From contig JAFWMH010000011.1 in the NCBI GenBank assembly GCA_017510785.1, forward strand, positions 1-58,463: a DNA stretch of 58,463 bases. The letters are read 5' to 3'. The position numbers and the translations under genes were made by a program. Shown here one piece after another: positions 8,989 through 18,700 of the stretch. The number at the start of each line of letters is the position of its first letter. The stretch's first letter is position 1. This DNA is from Atopobiaceae bacterium. GTDB taxonomy: Bacteria > Actinomycetota > Coriobacteriia > Coriobacteriales > Atopobiaceae. Under the pieces are notes generated by a model, which was not told the DNA's origin, did not search any database, and saw nothing but the letters and a program-made list of their open reading frames with translations.

Positions 8989-9091
8989 GCGGATTCCTCC
9001 TTCTATTCAACAGCGCCACCAATCCATGGAATAGCATAGTGCTTTTTATGTTCGACGTTGCAATATTGAGCATCAGTTTTCAGCAAATAGG

Positions 9092-9130
9092 CCAGCGGCG
9101 CGGATCGCCGCGTCGGCGGCATCGCGCACG
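9092..9130 (-). repeat. Downstream copy of the radical SAM gene's 3' end
   Basis: These 39 bp match 9216-9254, inside the end of the radical SAM gene, with a single mismatch. The shared segment encodes the R-D-A-A-D-A-A-I-R-A-A-G-L tail. The copy lies 124 bp downstream of the original, in the spacer before precursor A. Confidence 0.9.
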
Positions 9131-9196
9131 ACAGGGACGGCATGCGACCCGCCCGCAGGCGCGTTTCCTGCGCCGCGCGTGGGCCGAGTCCGCGGC

Positions 9197-10621
9197 CTAT
9201 TCTTCGGTCGCCAGACCAGCGGCGCGAATCGCCGCGTCGGCGGCATCGCGCACGGCCTGCTCGCCAATGTGCTTGTGGAAGTAGCAGCAGCGCCCGTCGG
9301 GCACGAGGTAGTCGCCGTCGTCGGTGATGTCCTCCACCATGCAGCCACCACAGCACGCCTCGAGGTGCTCGCACTCAGCGCACTCGGGGTTCTTGGCTAT
9401 GAGGTCGCCCACCGTCGTGTCCACCACGTCGCGGTAGTACCCCTCGCGAGTGAGCTTGCCCAAGGGCTCCTCGAGCGCACTGGGGAACTTCTTCCCAATG
9501 GCCGTATCCGAGAACCCCATGCACGGGGCGAGCCTGCCGTCGGGCCCAATGTACATGTTGTGTCGCATGCTCTCGCAATAGGGCACACGATCCCAAGGGT
9601 AATCGCGCTTGAGGTGATGCACATACGGAATCCGGTAGTTCGTCTCGCCCTTCTTGCAAAAGAAGTAGCCGTCGAGCTCGATGTCGAGCGGCATGCCGTC
9701 GGCAAAGTAGTGGCCGATGTAGTCGCGGTAGACGGCCCACACCTCGTCCTCCTCGAGCGCGTATTCGTCGGAGTACTGCTTCCACAGGCCGAGCTTTTGC
9801 GGCGCGTTGAGCTTGAGCGAAACGGCGCCGTAGCCCGCCAAGTAGTTGGCGGTGTCGCGAAGGCTCTCGGCGTTGCCCTTGTGGATGCACATGGCGACGC
9901 CAACGGGAAAGCCGCGCTCTTGCAGGAGCTTGAACGCAGCGTCGGCCTGAACCTCGGCGCCCGGCACGCCGCGCAGCCAGTCGTGATGGCCGAGACCATC
10001 GAAGCTCAGCTGAAAGGACGGGTGCTGATGCCAACGATCGAGGATATCGAGCGTGTTGGCCGTGAGCAAGGAGGCGTTGGTAAATATCACGCCAATGTCG
10101 ATGCCGTGCTTCGTGAGCGCCTCGACGATTTGCTCGAAGTCGTTGCGCACCAGCGGCTCGCCACCTGTAATGTCCACGCGGTTGATGCCACACGTCGCCA
10201 TTTCGCGCACGAGGTGCATGAGGTCCTCGAGCGGCAACTGCGGATGGTGCGCGCTCGGCGCCGAAACGAGACAATGGCGACACTTAAAGTTGCACTTGCC
10301 CGTAATGCTCCAGTGGACGGAGTCGACGTAGCGCGACGGAAACACGTGGTAGCGCTGCCACGGCTGCAGCGGCTTCATCGGCTCGGCCGACTCCTCCATG
10401 TAGTCGTTTTCCATCATCTCGCCTATGATCTTTTGCGCGATTGGGTTGAGCGACTCGATGTCCACGTCCTCCTCGCCGTTGCAATAGAGAAGATCAAGGA
10501 ACGGCTCCTTCGCAATGAACATGGGCCTGTCGTGTTTATGCTTGCCAAACTCTGCCCGAAACGCGTACGGCGTGCCCTTCCAGCCCCTAAACGACCAGGG
10601 CTCCTTCAGTCGATAATACAT
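9197..10621 (-). CDS. Radical SAM/SPASM RiPP maturase
   Basis: A 474-residue protein. The radical SAM core has C-N-F-K-C-R-H-C (CxxxCxxC cluster site) around residue 120 and G-G-E-P for SAM binding. The C-terminal SPASM region carries several Cys: a Cys before the G-P-D-G-R-L-A-P-C-M-G segment, C-A-E-C-E-H, C-C-G-G-C and C-C-Y-F-H near the end, enough for two auxiliary 4Fe-4S clusters. About 100 N-terminal residues before the core could hold the leader-recognition element. The ATG at 10621 follows AGGAGGTG. It is the first gene of the operon and the only maturase in the window, so it is the candidate enzyme for precursors A, C and D. Likely chemistry is radical crosslinking of Cys or aromatic side chains to backbone or side-chain carbons (inference). 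Confidence 0.92.
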   Translation of the reverse strand: MYYRLKEPWSFRGWKGTPYAFRAEFGKHKHDRPMFIAKEPFLDLLYCNGEEDVDIESLNPIAQKIIGEMMENDYMEESAEPMKPLQPWQRYHVFPSRYVDSVHWSITGKCNFKCRHCLVSAPSAHHPQLPLEDLMHLVREMATCGINRVDITGGEPLVRNDFEQIVEALTKHGIDIGVIFTNASLLTANTLDILDRWHQHPSFQLSFDGLGHHDWLRGVPGAEVQADAAFKLLQERGFPVGVAMCIHKGNAESLRDTANYLAGYGAVSLKLNAPQKLGLWKQYSDEYALEEDEVWAVYRDYIGHYFADGMPLDIELDGYFFCKKGETNYRIPYVHHLKRDYPWDRVPYCESMRHNMYIGPDGRLAPCMGFSDTAIGKKFPSALEEPLGKLTREGYYRDVVDTTVGDLIAKNPECAECEHLEACCGGCMVEDITDDGDYLVPDGRCCYFHKHIGEQAVRDAADAAIRAAGLATEE

Positions 10622-10687
10622 GTGCACCTCCTGCTTGGATAAATGCTCATAGCTTAGCACATGAGGGGGTGGGACGCGCTCCGGGGG

Positions 10688-10774
10688 GTTGTCTCGGGTG
10701 AGGTTTTGTCACGTAGCGAGCGTTCGTCCCACGGTGAGCGCTTGTCTCACGGCGGGGTTTGTCTCATGGCGAGG
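10688..10774. repeat. Five imperfect 15-19 bp repeats upstream of the radical SAM gene
   Basis: Consecutive units of the form GTTTGTCTCACGGCGAG begin at about 10688, 10703, 10722, 10740 and 10758. They lie 65-150 bp upstream of the maturase start, in the divergent interval with the ATPase gene. Regular spacing of nearly two helical turns could mean an array of protein-binding sites, or simply decayed tandem DNA. Confidence 0.5.
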
Positions 10775-10798
10775 CACGCTCCCCGGGAGTTGTTTTAC

Positions 10799-10893
10799 GC
10801 AGTGGGAAGCGATTCCCACGCAAAGTAGCCACATCGAGGAAAGGTAAGGGAGTGGCATCCCCACGCAGCGGGAAGCGTCTCCGACGCAAAGTG
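10799..10893. repeat. Pair of 29-bp direct repeats
   Basis: GCAG(T/C)GGGAAGCG followed by (A/T)(T/C)TCC(C/G)ACGCAAAGT occurs at 10799-10827 and 10865-10893. The pair lies in the same divergent interval, between the maturase and ATPase genes. Function unknown. Confidence 0.55.
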
Positions 10894-10914
10894 CGTCCTC
10901 GCGCAAAGTGACCA

Positions 10915-11001
10915 AGATTTGCTGATTTCCGTCAAAATGGGCAGAAAAGATTTGCTGATTTCAGTTAAAATGAGCAGAAAAGATTTGCTGATTTCGGCAT
11001 T
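10915..11001 (+). repeat. 33-bp tandem repeat (2.6 copies) leading into the ATPase gene
   Basis: Units start at 10915, 10948 and 10981 (AGATTTGCTGATTTC, then a GT-AAAATG-GCAGAAA segment). The period is a multiple of three and each full unit carries an ATG. The repeat is therefore open in frame with the downstream ATPase and could encode 11-residue repeats at its N-terminus. Confidence 0.8.
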
Positions 11002-11017
11002 ATGCGAGGTAAACACC

Positions 11018-12373
11018 ATGGCGGCAAACTATACACTCAAACGTAAGCTATACGACCAACTCCTCGATTGGAAGCATAATGCTTGCGGCAAGTCCGCAGT
11101 CATGGTCGAGGGAGCACGGCGTGTGGGAAAGAGCACCGTAGTGGAGGCATTCGCCCAAACAGAGTACGAGGACTACCTGCTGCTTGACTTCACTATGGAA
11201 ACGCCCGAGGTCCTAGACAACTTTCGTTACGTGGGTAATCTCGACATGTTCTTCCGCAACCTCTTCCTCCTCAAGGGCAAGGAGCTTCCCAAACACAGGT
11301 CCGTCATTATATTTGACGAGGTTCAGCTCTTCCCCTTGGCCAGACAAGCCATCAAGCCTCTCGTCGCCGATGGCCGTTACGACTATATTGAAACGGGTTC
11401 ACTCATCTCGATTAAAAAGAACGTCTCCAAAATTCTGATTCCCTCCGAAGAGCACAAGCTCAAGATGTATCCCATGGACTTCGAGGAGTTCCTCTGGGCT
11501 ACGGACAACACCGTGACTGCACCGGCCATCCGTGACGCGTTTGAGGCGAGGACTCCACTCGGAGATAATATCCATCGCAGGTTCATGCAGGACTTCCGTG
11601 CGTACTTAGCAGTGGGTGGCATGCCCCAAGCGGTCGCGGCATATGCGGCAGGCGAAAGCTATCAGCAAATTGAGCGTACGAAGGATGAAATCCTATCGTT
11701 GTACGAGGATGACCTCGAGAAATTCGACGACGAAGAAGGGGCACGCGCGTCGGCCGTGTTCAGGTCCATTCCGTCGCAGCTCTCCCACCACAACGCGAGA
11801 TTCCGATACGCAGCCGTTGGCAGAAACGCTCGCGCCACTAATATAGCCAGCGCCCTCGACTTCCTCCGCAAGTCCATGATGGCAAACCTTTGCACGAACG
11901 TGACCTCGCCAGAAGTGGCGCTCGACCTCTACGAGGATATGTCGAGCTTCAAGCTGTTTGTGGGAGATACGGGCCTGCTTCTCTCGCAAATCATGCGCGC
12001 GAGCCCAGACGACGGTCAGGAGCTTCAGCGGCTGCTCGTCGCGGGACGACTGGGAGTCAACCTTGGCATGATTATGGAGAACGCCGTAGCGCAGGCACTC
12101 GTTGCGTCCGGCCACCAGCTGCACTTCCATACGTTCGAGGCAGCAAGAGACGGCAAGCCCATCCCACACGAAGTCGACTTTCTCGTCGTGCGAGGACGGA
12201 GACTCTGTCCGTTGGAGGTTAAATCTTCAGGATACCGCCGGCACGCCTCTCTGGACCAATTCATCAAACGCTATAACGTCGGCGGAGCCGAGTCGTACAT
12301 CCTCACGCCGAAGGATCTTTCGCGCGAGGGCAACGTAACCTATATTCCGCTCTATATGAGCATGTGTCTATAG
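11018..12373 (+). CDS. ATP-binding protein of the AAA/DUF4143 family
   Basis: A 451-residue protein from the ATG at 11018 (GAGG upstream). The N-terminal P-loop is G-A-R-R-V-G-K-S-T near residue 30 and the Walker B is V-I-I-F-D-E-V-Q. The C-terminal half carries the DUF4143-type segment, with V-D-F-L-V and C-P-L-E-V-K-S-S-G resembling a PD-(D/E)xK-like nuclease fold (E-V-K). Family members are common in gut bacteria and their role is poorly defined. Tandem 33-bp repeats lie in frame upstream, so starts 11 or 22 residues further out are possible. It is divergent from the RiPP operon and no functional link is evident. Confidence 0.85.
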   Translation: MAANYTLKRKLYDQLLDWKHNACGKSAVMVEGARRVGKSTVVEAFAQTEYEDYLLLDFTMETPEVLDNFRYVGNLDMFFRNLFLLKGKELPKHRSVIIFDEVQLFPLARQAIKPLVADGRYDYIETGSLISIKKNVSKILIPSEEHKLKMYPMDFEEFLWATDNTVTAPAIRDAFEARTPLGDNIHRRFMQDFRAYLAVGGMPQAVAAYAAGESYQQIERTKDEILSLYEDDLEKFDDEEGARASAVFRSIPSQLSHHNARFRYAAVGRNARATNIASALDFLRKSMMANLCTNVTSPEVALDLYEDMSSFKLFVGDTGLLLSQIMRASPDDGQELQRLLVAGRLGVNLGMIMENAVAQALVASGHQLHFHTFEAARDGKPIPHEVDFLVVRGRRLCPLEVKSSGYRRHASLDQFIKRYNVGGAESYILTPKDLSREGNVTYIPLYMSMCL

Positions 12374-12581
12374 CCGTGGCAGATGGTGTCGTGCCCTAAT
12401 GCGGATTGCTCGATTTCGGCATCGCTCGAAGTGGACGCCTTGTCAGCGTGAGATAAACTCCGGGAATCGCACCGGCTCCTCCGCCCGTCCAACGGGAGCC
12501 ACGGGACGGCGGCGCGCGCCCGCCTGCGCACGGGGCCGCGCAGCTGGACCCGCGGCCACAACGCCTCCCATCAAGGTTTCA
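12374..12581. other. Non-coding spacer
   Basis: GC-rich DNA between the ATPase stop and the 97-bp palindromic element. No gene, terminator or repeat was recognised. Confidence 0.5.
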
Positions 12582-12678
12582 ATGTGTACGATTTCCTGGC
12601 TCAAAAAAGGGCCCAATGTACGATTCCGAGACAAAATCGTACATTGGGCCGCTTTTTCATCCACGAAATTGTACACAC
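12582..12678. repeat. 97-bp palindromic element, copy 1 (TGTAC family)
   Basis: It is bounded by GTGTACGATTTC and GAAATTGTACAC, with an inner inverted repeat GGCCCAATGTACGATT / AATCGTACATTGGGCC. The other copy in the window is at 50641-50737 and has the same length. The structure resembles a small non-autonomous (MITE-like) element or a double hairpin. It directly precedes an IS21 transposase remnant here. Confidence 0.8.
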
Positions 12679-12719
12679 CAAAAACCGGCTGAAAGCCAAG
12701 GACGCTCGAACGAGGGCGG

Positions 12720-12975
12720 CGGCATACACGATTCGCTGGGCAATCACACAATGGCTCGAGGCGGCGACGGCGCAGGCCGACTACGTCCACGTCCACGGCG
12801 AGCTCCAGCGCGACGGCGTCACGCTGCTGGTCCTCTGGGAGGAGTATCGGGACCAGGCCGTCGCAAGGGACCTCGTGCCCAAGAGCCACACCACCTTCTG
12901 CAGGGGCCATCGGGCCCACTTCGCGTCGCACAACGTGACCAACCGCCTCGAGCACAAGCCCGGGCAAGTCATGGA
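12720..12975 (+). pseudogene. IS21-type transposase (IstA) remnant
   Basis: In the plus-strand frame, Y-V-H-V-H-G-E-L, then L-L-V-L-W-E-E-Y, a T-F-C-R-G-H-R-A segment and L-E-H-K-P-G-Q-V-M-D match the conserved region of IstA just before the DDE catalytic core. The frame then diverges and the catalytic domain, IstB and the 5' part are all missing, leaving about 85 recognisable residues. Confidence 0.7.
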
Positions 12976-13233
12976 CGCCGCCCACATGCAACCGGCTCCG
13001 GGCCAAGCCTATCCAATCTTCGCCCAAGCACCCGTCCAAGGACGCGACGTCAGTTTCTCGACACGTTACCAGCACAACTCACTCCCCCCTCCGAGCGCGC
13101 CGACCACCCGGGACAAAGAGCCCGTGCCGCCATCGGCTGGAGTCGTGCGAGATCGGAGAGAGTCTCAGGGCCATGGCAAGGCTAGCAAAACCTCATATTG
13201 CCCAACGTATCGAATTGTGTTACTTTAGCTCAT

Positions 13234-14055
13234 ATGGATATAACGCTAACGTACAGGGACAAGATTCCGGTGGCAGCCAGGCACCTCCCAGACTGGCTCC
13301 TCTCGCACGGCATAGCCGCGGTCACCACGGACGAGGCCGCCAAGCTGATAGGCGTCCCCAAGGGACAGGTGAGGCAGCGCATGGCGGCAGTGAGGGCGCG
13401 CGGGCGAATGGTGTCCCCCTCCAGGGGCCTGTGGGTCCCGGTGCCCCCCGACCGCATGGAGTGGGGCGCGCCGGAGCCGGCGGCGTACCTCGACGCCCTC
13501 ATGGCCCACCTCGGGACGGGCTACTACGTCGGCTGGCTGAGTGCTGCCGCCCTGCACGGTGCGAGCCACCAAGCCCCGCAGGTCGTCCAGGTGGCGGCGG
13601 GCAGGCACGTCGCAGACCGAGCCGTTGGCAGGTCCCGCCTGCACTTCCTCACGCGCGGCTCCGTGGGGCTCATCCCCACGGCGCGGGTGGCGTCGCTCTC
13701 GGGCATGCTGACCGCGTCGACGCCAGGCGCCACCATGCTCGACGTCGCCGAGGACATAGGCGAGGCGGGGGGCGTCGATAACGCGGCCACCGTAATCGCG
13801 GAGCTCGCGTGGGAGAACGCGGGCTACCTCGCGGACGTACTCATCGCCGCGCCCGCGCACTCGAACGCCGCCGTCCGCAGGGTGGGCTGGTTCCTAGATG
13901 AGGTGGCGGGCGAGAGCGGGCTAGAACCGCTGGAGCGCCTCGCCGCCGGCACGGCTGCAAACCCGTCGCTCCTCTCCCCGTACGACGGCCGCACCTCCGA
14001 CGTCAGCGCCCGCTGGATGATAAACGTGAACAGGAAGGTGGAGCCAGACTTATGA
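13234..14055 (+). CDS. abiEi: AbiEi-type antitoxin (type IV toxin-antitoxin system)
   Basis: A 273-residue protein from the ATG at 13234. The N-terminal winged helix-turn-helix (about residues 28-75: T-T-D-E-A-A-K-L-I-G-V-P-K-G-Q-V-R-Q-R-M) is followed by the AbiEi C-terminal domain (G-Y-Y-V-G-W-L-S-A-A-A-L-H-G-A-S-H near residue 100). AbiEi proteins repress their operon and neutralise the AbiEii nucleotidyltransferase toxin. The stop overlaps the start of the toxin frame (ATGA at 14052-14055), as in typical abiE operons. The gene uses AGG for Arg far more than neighbouring genes, suggesting acquisition by transfer. It looks intact although its toxin is broken. Confidence 0.88.
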   Translation: MDITLTYRDKIPVAARHLPDWLLSHGIAAVTTDEAAKLIGVPKGQVRQRMAAVRARGRMVSPSRGLWVPVPPDRMEWGAPEPAAYLDALMAHLGTGYYVGWLSAAALHGASHQAPQVVQVAAGRHVADRAVGRSRLHFLTRGSVGLIPTARVASLSGMLTASTPGATMLDVAEDIGEAGGVDNAATVIAELAWENAGYLADVLIAAPAHSNAAVRRVGWFLDEVAGESGLEPLERLAAGTAANPSLLSPYDGRTSDVSARWMINVNRKVEPDL

Positions 14056-14829
14056 TTCCCCAGAACGTGATCACGAACTGGTCGCTCGCGCACCCCTGGC
14101 CGAATGCCGACCAGGTTGAGCAGGATCTCCTCCTCGCGCAGGCGATCTGCGTGATAGCCTCCGACGACTTGCTCGGCAGAGAGCTCGTAATCCGGGGTGG
14201 CACGGCCTTCCACAAGCTCTACCTCCCCCGCCCCTTCCGCTACAGCGAGGACCTCGACTACGTGAGGACCACGACGGGCGGCATCGGCGCTATCATGAGG
14301 CGCCTCACCGACATGGGCAAGAGACTCGGTTACGTCGTGAGGACGCAGATGGGCCAGCACCCGAAGGTGTTCTGGCGCTAATCGACCGTGTCGGGCAGGA
14401 GGGGCAAGATCAAGATAGAGATCAACACCTTCGAGAGGTCGCCTATGCTGCCCCTCGCCAGTCGGACACTCGACGTCGCAAGCCCCTGGTGCGCGTGCCG
14501 CCAAGACATCCCGACCTTCCAAGCCGAGGAGCTGGTCGCTACGAAGCTGCGCGCCCTGTACCAGCGCTCGAAGGGAAGGGACCTCTTCGACCTCTGGCTC
14601 GCTGACCGTGTTGGAGCTGGAGCCCGCCTCGATCGTCGCGGCGTTCCCCGCCTACAGGCCGGAGGGCGTCACCGCCAGGCTCATGCGGACCAACCTCGAC
14701 CAGAAGCTCGCCGACCATGAGTTCCACCACGACTGCGACAAGCTCATTCTGGGAGGCGCCGACAGCTGCGGCTACGACGCGCTCGAGGCAGGTGCCCTTG
14801 TCGACCGGGCGCTCCTCTCGCTCCTGTGA
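14052..14829 (+). pseudogene. abiEii: AbiEii-type nucleotidyltransferase toxin, disrupted
   Basis: The N-terminal part shows the polymerase-beta-like motif I-R-G-G-T-A-F-H-K-L-Y-L and S-E-D-L-D-Y. An in-frame TAA at 14379-14381 then cuts the protein to 109 residues. The frame resumes at once with family-like sequence (K-I-K-I-E-I-N-T, E-E-L-V-A-T-K-L-R-A-L, K-G-R-D-L-F-D-L-W). It then breaks by a frameshift near 14601-14604, before L-E-L-E-P-A-S and the C-terminal helix region ending at 14829. Two independent lesions make sequencing error an unlikely single explanation. The motif residues are otherwise well kept. Confidence 0.88.
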
Positions 14830-15498
14830 GCGACTCACGCCCTCACGCACGCGCGAATCTGGATCTACCGGAAAGGCCGTCAGTCAAGAGCCCGCTGTGA
14901 ACCGTCACGCCATGCGAAGCTGGCAAGAACATCTGCCCTGTTCAGGCGGTCGCGCCTGCTAGAACTTCGCATAACGTGCTACTTAGCGTTTGACCGCATA
15001 GCCCACAACGCCGTCAGAATCCAGATGGGCGAGGTGAACATGCGGGAACGCACCATGAACAGCCACGACGGCTAACGCATAGCTGCAAACGTTAACGACA
15101 GTGGTCGCAAACAACTGTGCGACTGCCAGCGCAAACCATCGTGCTTGCACTGGCAACTTCACGCGCTAATATTCACCAGACCGCATCACAACATCGTTTC
15201 TAATATCGATTCCCATCGCGTCACACATAATTCGCGGTATGCGCACGGCACGTGAGCTACCCATTGTTAATACTCGTTTTCCTCTCATTCAACACCGTTG
15301 CGCCTTTTGAGACGGCCACGTCGCACCTCCCTCAACAGTTATCTTTTGAGGTACGCTGTCACGGTTCCATCTCGGAATCGTACGAATGGACTCATGTCGC
15401 TTACAGCCCACGTGATTGACCATTACAGTTCACAACGCCGCGCCGCGCCTTCCCGCATACGGCTCCTGCGAGGCATGACGACTCCGCCACATAAAACA
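14830..15498. other. Gene-free stretch
   Basis: About 670 bp with lower GC than its surroundings. Only short, unconvincing frames are present. No RNA gene or clear remnant was recognised. Confidence 0.5.
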
Positions 15499-15672
15499 TA
15501 GTGGGCACGTAGTTTTAAACGGTCGTGCAAAAGCCCAGCTCGCGGGCCTCAGTCCATATATGTTGCAACAGAACGTGTCCACAGACCTATTTTAGCCAGT
15601 GGGCACGTGATGTTGCAGAACTTATGACATCACATCCGCCAACAGGTGTTGCACAAAACGCTAAAGCCCACT
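15499..15672. repeat. GTGGGCACGT double-hairpin element, copy 1 (diverged)
   Basis: It begins AGTGGGCACGTAGTTTT and has a central junction GTCCAC-AGACCTATTTTAGCC-AGTGGGCACGTGATG. It ends near GCCCACT. It aligns along its length with copies at 23128-23308 and 57675-57854 but has lost parts of the terminal and central palindromes. Confidence 0.75.
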
Positions 15673-15795
15673 CTGTCCCGGGTCCCTAGCACGTTGTTTA
15701 CGCAAAACGGAAATGCATGTACGTGATATCATGTGTATGAGTTTGGTTTTGTTTCAGGTCGACACATTGCACGGATGAAGACAAGGAGGCGCATC

Positions 15796-18700
15796 ATGAG
15801 GGGTAAACACGATGTCACGAGAAGGGCGGTGTCGATTCTCCTCTCCGTAACCATGGCGTGGAGTGTGCCCATACAGGCTCGAGCAGAGAACAACGAACCA
15901 ACGATTGGGCGAAATGAGAGTGCCGAGGCATTCACAACCGAGGAAGTCCCCAACGACACCAACAACGACTTAACGCCAGAGCCAATCGGCGCAGATGAAG
16001 ACGAAAGCACCACGACCGGCGACTCCCCAATCGTACAAACCACTAACGAGAACTCAGGTTCCGCACCGGAGTCGGAGACAAAACAAGACGATGAGCAAGC
16101 TCCCGCAGACGAGTCCGCCTCCGCACACGACCAGCAACAAACTCAGGAGCAGGTCGGGAACGTTCCCAGCATTCAAAATACCCTTGAGAAAACTGTAGAG
16201 GATGCAGCGACGAAGCTGCGCGAGACCGACGAGAGCGAGGAGCAAAAGGACGACACAACGTTAGTCACGAACCTCTATCGGATGCTCGCAGCCGTATCCA
16301 TCGAGGCACCACACACCGAACAAACGGACGAGACGGCGCCCGACGTCCCGAACGGCGAGAGCAACGCGACGGGCGGAGCCGCGGACGAGACGGCGCTTGC
16401 CGCCCTTAACGGCGAGAGGAGCACGGCAGCTGGCGTCACGCACGCGTTCGCACTCGTCGCGCGCGAACTTGGAATCGAGGCGCAGGAGCTCGTAGGCGCC
16501 GACGGTAGCACGTGGGCCATCGTTCGGCTAGGCGATATGTGGCGTCACACCGACCCAGCAGCGGCGACGGATTCCGAGGACGAAACATGGCTGCTACTCA
16601 CCGACGAACAGCTTTTGTCTGCTGTTCCACAGCGTGCGCCGTGGACACTCGTCGATGGTACGGAGGCCCCCGTTTGCATCGAAACTCCCAGTGAAGAAAC
16701 ATCCCTAGCGCAAGAGCCCGCCGTAGAAAGTCCCGCGGAAAGTCCTGAGGGTGGTCCCGAGGCAAGTCCCAAGGAAGCAACTGAAGCGACCGAGGAAGCG
16801 ACCGAGGCGGCAGCACCCGACGAAACGAACCCCAAAGACGACGTGCCCGTCGAAAAAGAACGGGCAGCACAGCAGGCCAAGAACAAGGGTCTTACAGCAC
16901 GAAGCGAAAAAAACGGTACCACCGCGAAAACGAACGGCCTTTCCGCGCAGTCGGAATCGTACATTCCATTCCACATTGGCGACACGCGTACGGACTGGAT
17001 TGTTGGAACGTACCAAAACAGGAATGTGTACCAAATCAGCTTGTCGAAGCCCGTGCATGTTCGTTTTGACTTCCGACTCCCCGAGCAAGATCATAGATCC
17101 TTTAATATTTCGCTCTATGCCATATACACCAACCAAAACAACGGCCTGCAGAATAGCCGCAAAGTCGATTACACGTATACAACTACAAACGACGGACCGA
17201 CCTGCTCAATGGAGCGTTGCCTGAGCCCCGGCACATACGAACTCGAGGTCTACTCCTCCAGGAACTCAAGCAATACGTATTGGTACACGATAAGCTCTTC
17301 GGGAGAGGAGCTCAGCAGCAGCTTTAATCACGACTACGGCACGCTCGTGAGTCAAGGTAGCTACTACCCAGTAGGAAAAGACAAGCTCATTAAGCTGAAC
17401 ACCACGTATCGCAACGTTAAGACGGCAAACATGCCCACCAGCGTGTACTACAGGGTTAAACTGCCCAAAGCGGGCGAATACAAGCTAAGCGTGAACACCA
17501 CGTGCTTCGTCCGTTCGAACAGCGGCTACCTCGATGTGGGACTCGGGTACGGCTCTGGCGCCAGGGACAACTTTTATTCAGAAAGGCTGTACGGGGGAAC
17601 GCAGGCCAAAAACATAAAAATCACCGTTCCCAAAGACCGCGACGGAGAATACTCATTCTGGATTAACAGCTGCGGCAGCTGCGGCAGCTGTGACGCACTT
17701 TGGGAAGGCTACTATTCCTTCAAGATAAGCACGACCGAAAGCACCAGGCTCTCCAACAACTTTACCGCCAGTGGCAACTCAACCACGCTTTCGAAGTTCC
17801 TCGTCGACCGGGGCCAAGCCAAGGCCGGCACGTGCGCCAAGGTTTCCAACGCCAAGGGGGCGGTGACGTACACGCGGGTATTGTCTACAGACAGCGACAA
17901 GCGGGCCTGGGGAAGGTTTGGCATAAACACCTCCACGGGTGCGGTCATCGCACATAAAGGCATTCCGACGGGCACGTACAAGCTCCGGGTGAACGTGAAG
18001 GACCCGGGCAACAGCACCTACGCCAGTGCCTGGACCACGGTCACGTTTACGGTAAAGGTTTCCAACAAAACAGAAATCGTATCGGCAAGCGAAGTGACGG
18101 GGTACAAAAAGCGCATCGTGTTCACGGGTAAAGCCGTACGGCAAAACCTCGCCACGCTAGTCGTCGCCCGGCTGGGCGTGAAGCTCACCCGAAACAAGGA
18201 CTTCACGGTGTCGTTCGAGGGGAAGAACGGAAACAGCGCGGACCTCGTTAACGTTGGTACCAAATACCTTGTGCTTACCAGCAAAAACGCAAAGCTCATG
18301 TTCCAAGGCTCGGATCGCAAGACCACGAAAAAGCTCAAGATTCCCTACACGGTAACTGCGGCCGACATCGGCAACGTGCAGGTCGTGGAGCCCGGCGCAA
18401 AGACCTACTCGGGCAAGGCGATAACTTGGAAGCCGACCAAGGCACCCACGTTCAACGGATATGTGCTCAAGGCGCCAGGCGCGAAGAGCGCGGACTACAC
18501 GCTTTCGAACAACGTGCATACGGTTGTTGGAAACTACGCCGTTACCATGACAGGCACAGGCAACTTCACCGGCCAGCGCACCTTTACGCAAACCATTGAC
18601 TACAGGGTCGTAAAGATCCTCCCCATCGATACGGGCAGAGGTTACTGGGAGGCCGACCCACCGCTCGAGGCTACGGTGGAGGGAGCACTCAAAGATGAGC

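Noticed and set aside
14388..14720. Separate 110-residue gene after AbiEii
   Set aside because: Its first part is the in-frame continuation of AbiEii after the TAA and its end is out of frame; it is a fragment of the broken toxin.
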